DNA from: Bacillus sp. FJAT-18017
GTDB taxonomy: Bacteria > Bacillota > Bacilli > Bacillales > Cytobacillaceae
NCBI RefSeq assembly: GCF_001278805.1
Contig: NZ_CP012602.1
Coordinates: 4,003,501-4,067,500, forward strand
Direction of reading: 5' to 3'
Length of the DNA: 64,000 nt
Shown: one piece after another, positions 24,896 through 33,607 of the stretch
How the letters are laid out: each line of letters begins with the position of its first letter
How positions within the stretch are numbered: the stretch's first letter is position 1
Notes under the pieces: model-generated
What the model saw: only the letters and a program-made list of their open reading frames with translations
Told to the model about the DNA's origin: nothing
Databases searched by the model: none
Position numbers and translations under genes: made by a program

Positions 24896-26425
24896 TTATT
24901 CTAGTTCATTAGTTAAAATATCATACCATATATGGCTATTTGCAATACGACTATGATCCACTAAAAACACTCGAATGTTTGCAGAGGAATTTACCCGTAA
25001 TTTCTGCTGATAATATCTTGCTAATTGCTGCTCCGTTCGATTATCACTTTTGTAATGAAAAATAAAAAGTCGTTTATTTTCTTTTTCTACTAAACTTCTA
25101 AACATTCCATTGATATGACCATCATCTCCATTAAAACCATAACCGATAACGCACACACCATCTGATTGAACAAAGTGGTCGTATAACTCAACGTATTTAC
25201 GTGACATATCCACCGATGTTAATGGCTTAACACCACTTTGTGTAAATATGAATGGTACAAGTATCCGGCCCTGTCTTTCTTCAACTGAGGGTTCTGTCAA
25301 AATAGCATTCTTATATGGATCATAAAACTCTTTGACACTCCCGTTTAAATGATATACTGGAATTTCTTCTATTTCTGTTCCAGCAATTACACGTTGAACA
25401 AAATTATTGTAATTTGTCGTCCCAATTGCCTTTAAATTGAAATGTTCTAATAGATTTAACAAGTCATGGTAGTACCCTGGACCTTCTGTGATCTTTAATT
25501 CATCAACTTTTACATGATTGGTAATATAACGCTGGACCGTATGTAGGAAAATGGCAATACGAGTAAACTTTGCCCAATGTGATTTCGGATTATATAAGTA
25601 GCGGAAATGACTGTCGATTAACGCTTGGTAGTCCATTGCCTGGCAATATATCTCTTCTAAAATTGTTCTCCCTAACTCCCTAAATACAGTTAGACTATCT
25701 GTATTTTCGTCAATATGAATAGGATTTTCTTCAATTACTATCTCCATGCCTGTTTGACCAACACCCTGATAATTTAAAGAAAAAATCCCAGACAAATCGT
25801 CAAATACACTTAATTCATCAGGTGCTGCAGTAAATAATTCTTCATTTAATTGGGATACTAAACTCTGCCCAATCGCACCAACAAGCAACTCAAGATAAGC
25901 TCTAACGATCCGTTTTAAAAAACGATCTGTAGGGTGTTTTTCTAATAACCTTAAAAATGCTGAAAAATAATCTGATTCAAACAGCGGAACTCGGGAAGCT
26001 AACTTTTCATTTATCCGTATGACTTGGTTATAAGTCATATCCCCAATTTGCTCCTCAGTTTCAGAAGTGAATTTTTCCCTAACAACGGTTTCACTTACTT
26101 TCCAATGATGCAATAGATTCGCAACATTACTATCGAAGTTGTCAAGGTAGTTAAGAATATAGCTTCTTCTATTTTCTAGACTAGAAGCAATAAGTCCCTC
26201 GAATTCACCTTTCCCAAATACATTTAGTCTTTTGCCACCGTAATTATCTGGAAGCCACTGAGAAGCAATTTGAGACCGCGGGTCAATGTTTTGAATTTGC
26301 TCCCTAAATGCTTCTTTATCTTCTTCGTTTGAAACTCTAAATATTTCTAAAGCGAACTTCCCGCCAGATGGTAGCCCATATCCAATTTCAGCTCCAGCAC
26401 CAAAGAAAAGTGATAATGTAGGCAA
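24896..26425 (-). CDS. SIR2-like protein, probable defence NADase
   Basis: A 509-residue protein with an atypical SIR2 fold: LFFGAGAEIGYGLPSGGKFA (residues 6-25) is the GAGxSxxxGxPxG NAD-binding loop, KAIGTTNYNNF (about 353-363) the TTNxD block, PVYHLNGSV (about 376-384) the catalytic His region, and VCVIGYGFNGDDGHIN (about 436-451) the late GFGxxD motif. SIR2-domain proteins of this type in accessory regions commonly deplete NAD+ on phage infection. The TTG start at 26425 follows AAGGGGGA. It has no obvious fused sensor domain; the middle ~200 residues are of unknown fold and may serve as sensor. Confidence 0.75.
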   Translation of the reverse strand: MPTLSLFFGAGAEIGYGLPSGGKFALEIFRVSNEEDKEAFREQIQNIDPRSQIASQWLPDNYGGKRLNVFGKGEFEGLIASSLENRRSYILNYLDNFDSNVANLLHHWKVSETVVREKFTSETEEQIGDMTYNQVIRINEKLASRVPLFESDYFSAFLRLLEKHPTDRFLKRIVRAYLELLVGAIGQSLVSQLNEELFTAAPDELSVFDDLSGIFSLNYQGVGQTGMEIVIEENPIHIDENTDSLTVFRELGRTILEEIYCQAMDYQALIDSHFRYLYNPKSHWAKFTRIAIFLHTVQRYITNHVKVDELKITEGPGYYHDLLNLLEHFNLKAIGTTNYNNFVQRVIAGTEIEEIPVYHLNGSVKEFYDPYKNAILTEPSVEERQGRILVPFIFTQSGVKPLTSVDMSRKYVELYDHFVQSDGVCVIGYGFNGDDGHINGMFRSLVEKENKRLFIFHYKSDNRTEQQLARYYQQKLRVNSSANIRVFLVDHSRIANSHIWYDILTNELE

Positions 26426-26729
26426 CTTCCAAGTCCCCCTTCTAATAATTTTACATAGTTCTCACAATATAACACAACTTTCTGAATTTTTCGATTTACA
26501 ATGAAAACACACCAGCCGTTTTTGATTGGAGTATTCTATTCTATTAATTTTCACAAACAATCGATTTCAACTGGCGGTAATTTTTCAAAAACAGCCACAC
26601 CTTCAGATTTACCTCATTCAGCGAGATGTTCTGGGTTTCCGTATATCCTGTGTGACTATTAGATTCCCATAGTATTTGCAAAAAAAATCATCTTGATTTA
26701 TGAATCAGGATGATTAAAATTTCTTTTAT
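26426..26729. other. Non-coding stretch between OLD-like and SIR2-like genes
   Basis: A short hairpin with arms AATCATCCTGATT-like (ATCATCCTGATTCATAAATC on the minus strand, 26690-26718) can end the OLD-like transcript. Otherwise I see nothing. Confidence 0.45.
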
Positions 26730-28413
26730 TTAATATACTAATTCTTCTGTAAGTAATTCAATTTGTTCTTGTGAGTGATTAATATTCCCCTCGCCAAAAA
26801 GGTCATTTAAAAATTCAATACAGGGAAGGTTTGACTCAAGAGTTATGCTTTGCGCAAACTCGAAAGCACTTAAAGGTTTGCCTTTTGATTTATTTTCTTT
26901 GTATTGATGCGCAGTTTCAAAATTTATATTATGGGTATATCTTCTTGCTATCTCAGGATATAAATTATTCGATACTATTATTTGGTCCCAAATCCTCTGA
27001 TTAAAAGTCCACATAGCATTTGTTTTTAATCCCCCACCGGAGGTTTCATAAGTTTTGGAATCAACATCATGGACTACTACATGTTTAATACCAAAATGAG
27101 TAAGGATTTTTTGGTAAAACACCATGTTAGCTTTCGAACCGGTATTTAAAACAAAAACATCTTTCATTTTTGAATAAAATCTATCTATCAGATCACGAAA
27201 TATTACCGCTTCAGTATCTCCTTCCACTAATACTACTTCATCGGCAAAGAAACATTCACAAATATGAGGATTAAAACGATTAATCATTTGTAAGAAGTTT
27301 TTATCCTCATCTTCGTAAAGGTCAAATTTCACTTGATAGGTTTTGGTTTGCTTGTTTTCTCCCTTTGTTAATCTAACTAATGATGAATGAGGCTTTGCAG
27401 TATCAATCATTAAAGGTGAGTGAGTGGCACATAAAACCTGAAAAGGGCTGTCCTGGGCTAGTTTGTAAAGTTGCTCTCTTAGTGAAAAAACCGCTTCAGG
27501 ATGTAAGTATAGTTCCGGTTCTTCAAATAAAATTAGATATTCTTTCCTTTTTCTTTCCAAATCCCTCTCCAATGTAGAAAGAAAACTAAAGAAAGCTTGT
27601 CTCATAACCCCATGCCCATTTTTTTTGAGGTCATACATTTCTTCAAGAATTTGTTTATCCTTAACACTAACCCCATGGGTAGCTTTTAATGTTTTAGTAA
27701 TATCAACACGAATCAGGAATTGAATAAATTTGCAATCTTAAATCTGGAAATACTTCTGAAAAAAACATATTCATTTTTGTGTTAATGTTATTTATATCGC
27801 TAGATTTTGAGATGTCGTCTTTAAGTTCATTTAAGCTAATAATAATTTTATTGTATTTCTCTGAGTAATCACTCTCTAGTTTCTTTATATGTTTTTTGGT
27901 AATGATGTCATTAATTTGTTTTTCTAGTTCTTCTGCAGTAGTAACAGCATTAATAGGGATGGCCGTAGGGGCATACTTCTTAAGCAAAGTATCAAAGCCT
28001 CCAAATCCACCATCAACATAGCAATGCGTATCAGGGTTATAAGTTTGTTTCTTTCCTTCATTATCAACGTTATTCCAAACCTTTTTTATTTTTACCGTTC
28101 CGTCGCTCTTGTCTACCCATTTATTAATCCATTCGGGATCATCTTTACTTAGTGATTTATCTTTGGAATCACTGTCTTCTATCAAAAATACGCCCATAAT
28201 TTCAATTGGAATGTTGGTGTTCTTATTATAAAAATCTTCAATTGTGGACTTCATCTTGGGTTCAACGAAAAAGTTGTATGCATCTAAAAAAGTAGATTTA
28301 CCAAAGTTATTTTTACCAATTAAAAATATGATATCCGAACCCTCGAAATCAATAATATTTTCTTCACCCTTTAACCCCCTAAAATTATTTACTATCAATC
28401 TTTTTAATCTCAT
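26730..28413 (-). pseudogene. OLD-family ATP-dependent endonuclease, frameshifted
   Basis: Two frames together encode one protein of about 560 residues. The N-terminal frame (28413-27703) has LIVNNFRGLKG and the Walker A loop LIGKNNFGKSTFLDAY of OLD/RecF-like ATPases. The C-terminal frame (ending 26730) has LILFEEPELYLHPEA (Walker B), CATHSPLMID (switch His) and a TOPRIM nuclease domain with VLVEGDTEAV (catalytic Glu) and VHDVDSK. Coding sequence VDITKTLKATHGVSVKDKQI bridges them in the second frame, so a one-base shift near 27700-27712 splits the gene. It is either a true mutation or a sequence error. OLD proteins act in phage defence, often with a partner helicase, not seen here. Confidence 0.8.
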
Positions 28414-28648
28414 AGATCGACACCTCCTAACATAATATTAACAAATATTATCATGGGAGGAAATTTAAACCAATAATTTTGTAGAAATTTTTTCGGATTT
28501 TCACATTCACATTTATAATCAAAAAGTATAAAAAACCTAAATCTGCATTATATCGCCTTTAGATGTTAGAAGCTAAGTGAATTGGAGTTTGGAATAGTGT
28601 ATTGCCTGGATAGTAAGGAGTATATGGAAATCTATTAAATAAAGAAAA
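28414..28648. other. Non-coding region upstream of the OLD-like gene
   Basis: AT-rich; holds the promoter of the OLD-like gene (GGAGGTGTCGATCT ribosome site at its edge). No other feature seen. Confidence 0.4.
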
Positions 28649-28680
28649 CAAAACACTCACGCTTAAAAGCCTGAGTGTTT
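28649..28680. terminator. Bidirectional hairpin terminator
   Basis: Arms AAACACTCA and TGAGTGTTT around CGCTTAAAAGCC, with an A/T-rich tract on the minus side. The mobile element at 28683 is inserted directly beside it. Confidence 0.7.
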
Positions 28681-29183
28681 ATTGATTACGGCCACCCAAA
28701 TGTACCACTTTTGACATAGTTTGTACCACTGAATGACAGAGAATTTACCACCAAACGCCAAGCCACTTACCAGTACTCCTGAACTAGTAAGTGGTTTATA
28801 TATTCATGTAATCCGGTTTCGTATATAGCCTACACCCCGTGACAGCAAAAGAGCCACAGCGTAGCTGCTTGCCATTGACTTTGACCTCCGATTCTTAGAA
28901 ATCGGTGGAAGGGGACGGGGCCCCACCAGCGGCTACTTAGAATCGATTTGTCCGTGTTACCATTAGTTAATTGAGCCTCTAGGCTTTTATTTTAACAAAC
29001 CCGCATTCATACCACTACACCGACAAGAGTAAAGTCAATGGTGGCGGACACTTGGGTAAACGCTATTTCTGTTGATCTTAATGCATTTTGGTAAAAAGGT
29101 TGGCAGGGGTTGGTCAACTCTTTGTCACAGAGTGGTAAAAAAGATGGCGGAGGTGGTAAAAACCTGTGGCCGTAATCATTTAT
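28678..29183. mobile_element. 496 bp non-autonomous insertion element (IS21-like ends) with 5 bp target duplication
   Basis: A 13 bp perfect terminal inverted repeat, TGATTACGGCCAC (28683-28695) and its complement (29166-29178), is flanked on both sides by TTTAT, a 5 bp target-site duplication. Subterminal copies of TACCAC recur at each end (for example near 28702, 28722, 28751 and in complement near 29131-29161), like the multiple terminal repeats of IS21-family elements. No transposase frame lies inside. It is therefore a MITE or internally deleted element; the IS21 assignment is an inference from the end structure. Confidence 0.75.
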
Positions 29184-29552
29184 TAATGAATGTTTAATTA
29201 TCATAGAAAACTATCACGCTCAATATGCAGTTGAAAACAAATGTTGGATACATTTAGTTTAAAACTTGAATAATCAAACTCTCCTCCAGCTTTCTGCTCT
29301 CTAACCATGTTTTAAATTTTACTCCAATCGCCGATTAGGCCTCGGGATAATCTTCCCTCATTTCCCCTAATGATTCTCAGTGTTGGAGAAAACAGTGGTA
29401 AGCTAAAAGTCAAATAGCCCCCACCTTTAACAAGATGGGAGCTGCATATATTTTTTTATATAGAACTTATTAGTTGATCCAACTTACAGGTAGTTGCGTT
29501 ACCAAAGCATTAGCTTATCCCATTGACTAAGCTAGTACATAGCAAACCGTCA
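29184..29552. other. Non-coding region downstream of the Ldh-type dehydrogenase
   Basis: A hairpin with arms AGCCCCCA and TGGGAGCT (29418-29442) followed by ATATATTTTTTTATAT may act as terminator. No gene is seen. Confidence 0.45.
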
Positions 29553-30596
29553 CTATTGCACCAAAGGCGTCTCATCCATTGAATTTGCAAGTTGGTTCAG
29601 ATCGGATACTACCCCCTCTGAAACTGGGATTCCGGAGCTCAAACGTTTTTCTTCTATTGCAAATTCGATTTCACCTGGGAGGTACAGTTCCTCAACGCCA
29701 GGAGCTTTGGCTGCGTTTTTCACGTAGTTCCCCAATGTGTGGCTTAATTCCTTGAATCTGTCGACATCCATGAAGGAAGCAATGTCAATCGCAATCATCA
29801 GATGCGAAATGGATTGCTTTTGTGTGGTGTCATACATGCTCGGTATCATTTTCGAGAAATCGCCGCCAGAAAGTACGCCGGTCAATAGCTCCACCATGAG
29901 GGCGAGACCGAACCCTTTAGGGCCTCCGACTGGAAGGACAAAACCTCCATCGAGGACAGCGGATGCATCGGTTGTCGGCTTTCCTTCATGGTCTGCTCCC
30001 CAGCCTTCCGGAATCGAAACTCCGTTGTTCTTTGCATAAATGATTTTTCCAAGGGCCACATTTGATAAAGCCATATCAAGCAGGACTGGGTTCTTTCCGT
30101 TTGAAGGAGCGGCAATAGCCAGCGGGTTGTTTCCGAGCACCTTCTCGGCTCCGCCGGTTGGCGGCATAAGTGGAGCGGTATTGCTCATGACGATTGCAAT
30201 CATGTTTTTGCTGGCTGCGTTCAATGCATAGTGGGCCGCAATCCCGAAATGATTGGAGTTTTTGACTGAGACGGCTCCAATCCCGTATTCCCCGGCCTTT
30301 TCAATTGCCAGGTCCATTGCCCTTGTCGCAACCACCTGGCCCGCCGAGAACTGGCCATCAATCACAGCTACCCCTTTGTTGTCTTTTTCCACCTTGATTT
30401 CGGCTTCTTTTTTGATGTACCCTTTTTGGATGCGCTCGATGTAAATCGGAAGCCTCATTAGCCCATGGCTATGAATCCCTCTTGCGTCTGCTTCAATCAT
30501 GGTCGCTGTTATGAGTTCTGCCTCTTGTTTAGGTACACCTGCCTTTACTAATATCCTATTAGAAAACTTCCGCAAACTGGAAATCTGAAATTCCAT
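29553..30596 (-). CDS. Ldh-family (malate/L-lactate/ureidoglycolate dehydrogenase type) oxidoreductase
   Basis: A 347-residue NAD(P)-dependent 2-hydroxyacid dehydrogenase of the Ldh_2 fold, distinct from classical Rossmann lactate dehydrogenase. HSHGLMRLPIYIERI (about 45-59) contains the catalytic His region, SNHFGIAAHYAL (about 118-129) the cofactor-binding SNH motif, and LPVGGPKGFGLALMVELLTG (about 220-239) the conserved GxKGxGLa signature. ATG 30596 follows AAGAAGGATGCTTA; a longer upstream frame overlaps the Rieske gene without a ribosome site. Last gene of unit 3 of the catabolic cluster; likely oxidises or reduces a 2-keto/2-hydroxy acid intermediate. Confidence 0.88.
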   Translation of the reverse strand: MEFQISSLRKFSNRILVKAGVPKQEAELITATMIEADARGIHSHGLMRLPIYIERIQKGYIKKEAEIKVEKDNKGVAVIDGQFSAGQVVATRAMDLAIEKAGEYGIGAVSVKNSNHFGIAAHYALNAASKNMIAIVMSNTAPLMPPTGGAEKVLGNNPLAIAAPSNGKNPVLLDMALSNVALGKIIYAKNNGVSIPEGWGADHEGKPTTDASAVLDGGFVLPVGGPKGFGLALMVELLTGVLSGGDFSKMIPSMYDTTQKQSISHLMIAIDIASFMDVDRFKELSHTLGNYVKNAAKAPGVEELYLPGEIEFAIEEKRLSSGIPVSEGVVSDLNQLANSMDETPLVQ

Positions 30597-30633
30597 TAAG
30601 CATCCTTCTTTCTCTATGAAGTTACATACCGGG

Positions 30634-30987
30634 TTACATTTTGATATACACCTTTTCGTCCTCAACGGTTACTTCGTATGTTTTGACCTTTACTTTCTCT
30701 GGAGCGAATATAGATTTCCCTGTCTTAATATCAAACTCCCAGCTGTGCCACGGGCATCTCAGGACTTCTTTTTCTTTTTCAAAAATATACTCTCCGACTT
30801 CATTGGATGTACATCCTTTGTCCAGCATTCCGTCGGATAGGCAAGGCCCTTTATGCGGGCAAACGTCACGGAGTGCATACACACCTCCATCTTCAGATCG
30901 GACTACGACGACAGCCTTTCCATTGACCTGGACCGGCACCTTCTGGAATTGCTGCAATTCCCCAATTGTACAAACCTGATGTTTCAC
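30634..30987 (-). CDS. Rieske [2Fe-2S] ferredoxin-type protein
   Basis: A 117-residue soluble Rieske protein. The cluster ligands are in CPHKG and, after a 20-odd-residue insertion, CPWHSWEFD; this is the CxH...CxxH pattern. No membrane anchor or mononuclear iron domain is present, so it is a small electron carrier rather than an oxygenase large subunit. The GTG start at 30987 follows GGAAGGGGTGAAGA, 16 bases after the amidohydrolase stop. It may donate electrons to an oxygenase or serve the neighbouring dehydrogenases; no oxygenase gene is in the cluster. Confidence 0.88.
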   Translation of the reverse strand: MKHQVCTIGELQQFQKVPVQVNGKAVVVVRSEDGGVYALRDVCPHKGPCLSDGMLDKGCTSNEVGEYIFEKEKEVLRCPWHSWEFDIKTGKSIFAPEKVKVKTYEVTVEDEKVYIKM

Positions 30988-31003
30988 TCTCTTCACCCCT
31001 TCC

Positions 31004-32092
31004 TTACAGCCTATAAAAGTTGCGGGCGTTTTCGAATAGTATTTTATTCTTAAGCGTTTCCGGCACTCCTGCCGGGACCGTCCTTTCAGGTGCATCGAAG
31101 TCCCAGTGCGGATAGTCGGATGCGTACATAATCATGTCTTCCGAACCCATCATGTCGATTACGTTTAAAAACTGCTTCGGAGTCAGGTCATCCCACGGTT
31201 GGGTCGTGAACCTCATGTTGTCACGGAAATAGTCGCTTGGCATCCGTTTGACCCAAGGAGTTTCTGCCCTTAGCGCCTTATACGCTGAATCCATCCTGTG
31301 CATCATGAACGGCACCCACTCGAAACCTCCTTCAACGAGCGCCACTTGGAGGTCAGGGAATTTGTCGAATACCCCGTTTGTGATTAGCGAGATGGTCTGT
31401 GTCATATAGGATTGGGGATGGACGGATCTCCATGCCACATAATAGCGGAGGAAGTCTCCTCCCTGGGCAGTAATCGATGCGGATAAGTGCATGGCAACCT
31501 TTAACCCGTGCCGGTTTGCCGCTTCAAAAATCGGATGATACATCGGGTCTCCCCAGGCAAAATCCGAGATTGGCAACATTACCTGTACCATTTGCGGGTG
31601 GGAAGCAACCCGCTCGATTTCCCTTACGGCAGCAACTGGATCCTGAGGAATCGTAATGCTTCCGAGCAGCCGCTTATCTTTTGAAAGCCAGTGTTCAATC
31701 GTATAGTCGTTATAGGCAGAGGCACGGGCTGCTGCAAATTCATACCACCCTTTTGCAACACTTGCCTCATAAAACCAGCCTGTGAGTACGGCATATGTCA
31801 TGTTGTGCTGATCAAGGAGCTGTTTCTTCAGCAGGTTGTAATCGCTCCCTGGTGTCGACCCGTCACTTGGCCTCGTGTCCATCCTGTACTTCGTTTCTTT
31901 CCGGATTTGGTTAAACGGAATGCTTCTTTCCGGAACCCACCCATAATCCCTTATGTACCGTTGCCAGTGCTCGGACATGTATGGAAGCAGGTCCCTTGTT
32001 GATTTGATTTCATGATGTACATCCGTATCAATAATGCCTTGAACTTTTTTTACAGGCTGGTTGCTGGAATTTTCTTTTACCTCGATACTCAT
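31004..32092 (-). CDS. Amidohydrolase-family metal-dependent hydrolase/decarboxylase
   Basis: A 362-residue TIM-barrel protein of the amidohydrolase_2 (ACMSD/LigY-like) family. GIIDTDVHHEI (about 20-30) is the modified N-terminal metal motif, VAMHLSAS (about 203) carries a conserved His, and MYASDYPHWDFDAPE (about 325-339) the late Asp and the 'DYPH' signature seen in decarboxylases and C-C hydrolases of aromatic catabolism. Cytosolic. The upstream neighbour (quinone oxidoreductase) ends 14 bases earlier, so they are co-transcribed. Substrate unknown; a cyclic or aromatic carboxylate is likely by family. Confidence 0.85.
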   Translation of the reverse strand: MSIEVKENSSNQPVKKVQGIIDTDVHHEIKSTRDLLPYMSEHWQRYIRDYGWVPERSIPFNQIRKETKYRMDTRPSDGSTPGSDYNLLKKQLLDQHNMTYAVLTGWFYEASVAKGWYEFAAARASAYNDYTIEHWLSKDKRLLGSITIPQDPVAAVREIERVASHPQMVQVMLPISDFAWGDPMYHPIFEAANRHGLKVAMHLSASITAQGGDFLRYYVAWRSVHPQSYMTQTISLITNGVFDKFPDLQVALVEGGFEWVPFMMHRMDSAYKALRAETPWVKRMPSDYFRDNMRFTTQPWDDLTPKQFLNVIDMMGSEDMIMYASDYPHWDFDAPERTVPAGVPETLKNKILFENARNFYRL

Positions 32093-32106
32093 CGTTTATC
32101 CTCCTT

Positions 32107-33084
32107 TTAATCTACCTTAAGGACAATTTTCCCTTTGTTTTTGTTTTGTTCCATGTACTGATGGGCTTCATTGGCTTCCCGCCAATTGAAGACTTTATCC
32201 ACCACTGGCAATAGGCTCCCGTCACTAAAGCGTGAAAGCGCAAATTCTTTAAATTGTCTGGTCAATCTTGATTTATCTGCAACGCTTCTTGACCTGAGTG
32301 TGGAACCAATCAGAGAGGCTCTTTTTCTCATAAGAGAGCGGAGCGGAACATTTTCGACGTCATAGCCTCCCATTCCGCCGATAACTACCCAGCGGCCGTC
32401 AAGAGCAATTGAACTGAGATTTTTTTGGAAGTAAGATGCCCCGACCGGATCGAGAATAATATCGACCCCACGGCCACTCGTAATCTCCTCGACTCTTTCA
32501 GAAAAATCTTCTTCTTTATAATTGATAAGGTGCCGAGCACCAAGTGTTCTGCAAAACTCTAATTTCTCCTCACTTCCGGCTGTTGCAATTGGAGTTGCTC
32601 CTGCCGCGATTGCAAGCTGGATGGCAGCAGTGCCGACGCCGCTTGCAGCGGCATGAATCAGGACAATATCTCCTTCTTTCATTTTTGCCATATCGAACAA
32701 ATTCAGGTATGCAGTCAGGAACGCTTCCGGTATGGCTGCCGCCTCGATGAAATCCAGCTTTTCAGGTATAGGAATACATAAACCCGCTGAAACTTTCACT
32801 TTCTCGGCATATCCGCCGCCTGCAAGAAGGGCGCATACTCGATCACCTGCCTGGAACTCTTTAACGTTCTTTCCAGCCTCTTCTACAACACCGGAAACTT
32901 CAAGGCCGATTATTTCCGATTCACCAGGCGGGGGAGGGTATTTCCCTATTTTCTGAAGCAGGTCTGCACGGTTCAATGCGGCTGCGTTTACTCTTATAAG
33001 CAGTTCATCCTCACCGGCCACTGGCTCCTCACTATTATCGATATATAATTGTTTCGTATCGTCATCCACAAATATAGCTTTCAT
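32107..33084 (-). CDS. Zinc-free MDR-family quinone oxidoreductase (NADPH:quinone type)
   Basis: A 325-residue medium-chain reductase lacking the zinc-ligand cysteines, close to p53-inducible PIG3/QOR proteins. NRADLLQKIGKYPPPPGESE (about 38-57) is the PIG3-type substrate loop, and VLIHAAASGVGTAAIQLA (about 141-158) the NADPH-binding motif. First gene of unit 3, which continues with the amidohydrolase, Rieske protein and Ldh-type dehydrogenase. Transcription probably passes through the riboswitch-like leader at 33106-33195. Confidence 0.88.
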   Translation of the reverse strand: MKAIFVDDDTKQLYIDNSEEPVAGEDELLIRVNAAALNRADLLQKIGKYPPPPGESEIIGLEVSGVVEEAGKNVKEFQAGDRVCALLAGGGYAEKVKVSAGLCIPIPEKLDFIEAAAIPEAFLTAYLNLFDMAKMKEGDIVLIHAAASGVGTAAIQLAIAAGATPIATAGSEEKLEFCRTLGARHLINYKEEDFSERVEEITSGRGVDIILDPVGASYFQKNLSSIALDGRWVVIGGMGGYDVENVPLRSLMRKRASLIGSTLRSRSVADKSRLTRQFKEFALSRFSDGSLLPVVDKVFNWREANEAHQYMEQNKNKGKIVLKVD

Positions 33085-33105
33085 TCATTTACACATCCTT
33101 ATATG

Positions 33106-33195
33106 AAAAAAACCCAGCAACAAAGAGAGGTCCTCTCTTGTTACTGGGTTTTATCTACTACTTTGAGACAAATTTTGGTCTGCCCCCATAGATAA
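33106..33195 (-). promoter_or_regulatory. Leader L3: G5-hairpin motif with terminator (riboswitch-like)
   Basis: Minus strand: TTATCTA, T, GGGGG, small hairpin AGAC...GTCT, then CTCAAAGTAG, then TAGATAA which pairs perfectly with TTATCTA, directly followed by AACCCAG that begins a strong terminator ending TTTTTTT at 33106. The same plan is seen at 38256-38355 and, with a drifted outer helix, at 42001-42090. It lies 7 bases after the DUF3870 gene and 22 bases before the quinone oxidoreductase gene, so it may act as an internal attenuator. Confidence 0.65.
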
Positions 33196-33201
33196 CCAGA
33201 C

Positions 33202-33525
33202 TTATACTTTTATTCTTGATTCCTGGTACCTGTCCCATGCTGAGCGAATGGCTTGAACAACCGCACCCTGGGATGGTACGAGACAATGTTTTTTAACCTT
33301 TTCCAGAAGCGGGGCAATACCGTCTTTCGTGTCATAGCCCCTGACTAATGAACTGATATACGTGTCCATCAAGTCAGTCAGAACGGTAAACTGTGCATCT
33401 TCAATCACACCCGTCTTTGTATTGATGACAAGTACGACACCGATGGTCTTGTACGTTTCATAAACGGTCGTCCCTTTTGGGCCTTGTGCAAATCCTGTGA
33501 CTAGGATCGTATCATCTGTCTTCAT
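33202..33525 (-). CDS. DUF3870-family protein
   Basis: A 107-residue protein matching the DUF3870 pattern: an opening beta strand (TILVTGFAQGPKGTTVYE), a VVLVINTKTGVIEDAQFT core, and a C-terminal helix ending near QAIRSAWDRY. No biochemical function is established for the family; it is commonly found among genes for carboxylate or aromatic catabolism. ATG 33525 follows AGAGGGG. A candidate promoter TTGAAG-N18-TATAAT lies just upstream (33566-33595), so it can be transcribed apart from the SDR before it. Confidence 0.75.
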   Translation of the reverse strand: MKTDDTILVTGFAQGPKGTTVYETYKTIGVVLVINTKTGVIEDAQFTVLTDLMDTYISSLVRGYDTKDGIAPLLEKVKKHCLVPSQGAVVQAIRSAWDRYQESRIKV

Positions 33526-33565
33526 AGGAACCCCTCTGTCTAAAAAATTATTATATTCAAATTAT

Positions 33566-33595
33566 ATTATAATCTTAAAACAGAGAGTTCTTCAA
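33566..33595 (-). promoter_or_regulatory. Candidate sigma-A promoter before DUF3870
   Basis: Minus strand TTGAAG (33590-33595), 18-base spacer, TATAAT (33566-33571), about 40 bases before the DUF3870 start codon and just after the SDR stop. Confidence 0.45.
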
Positions 33596-33607
33596 CCGAT
33601 TTCAATC

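Noticed and set aside
29007..29204. Minus-strand frame inside the mobile element
   Set aside because: Overlaps the terminal repeats, has no ribosome site and no transposase motif.
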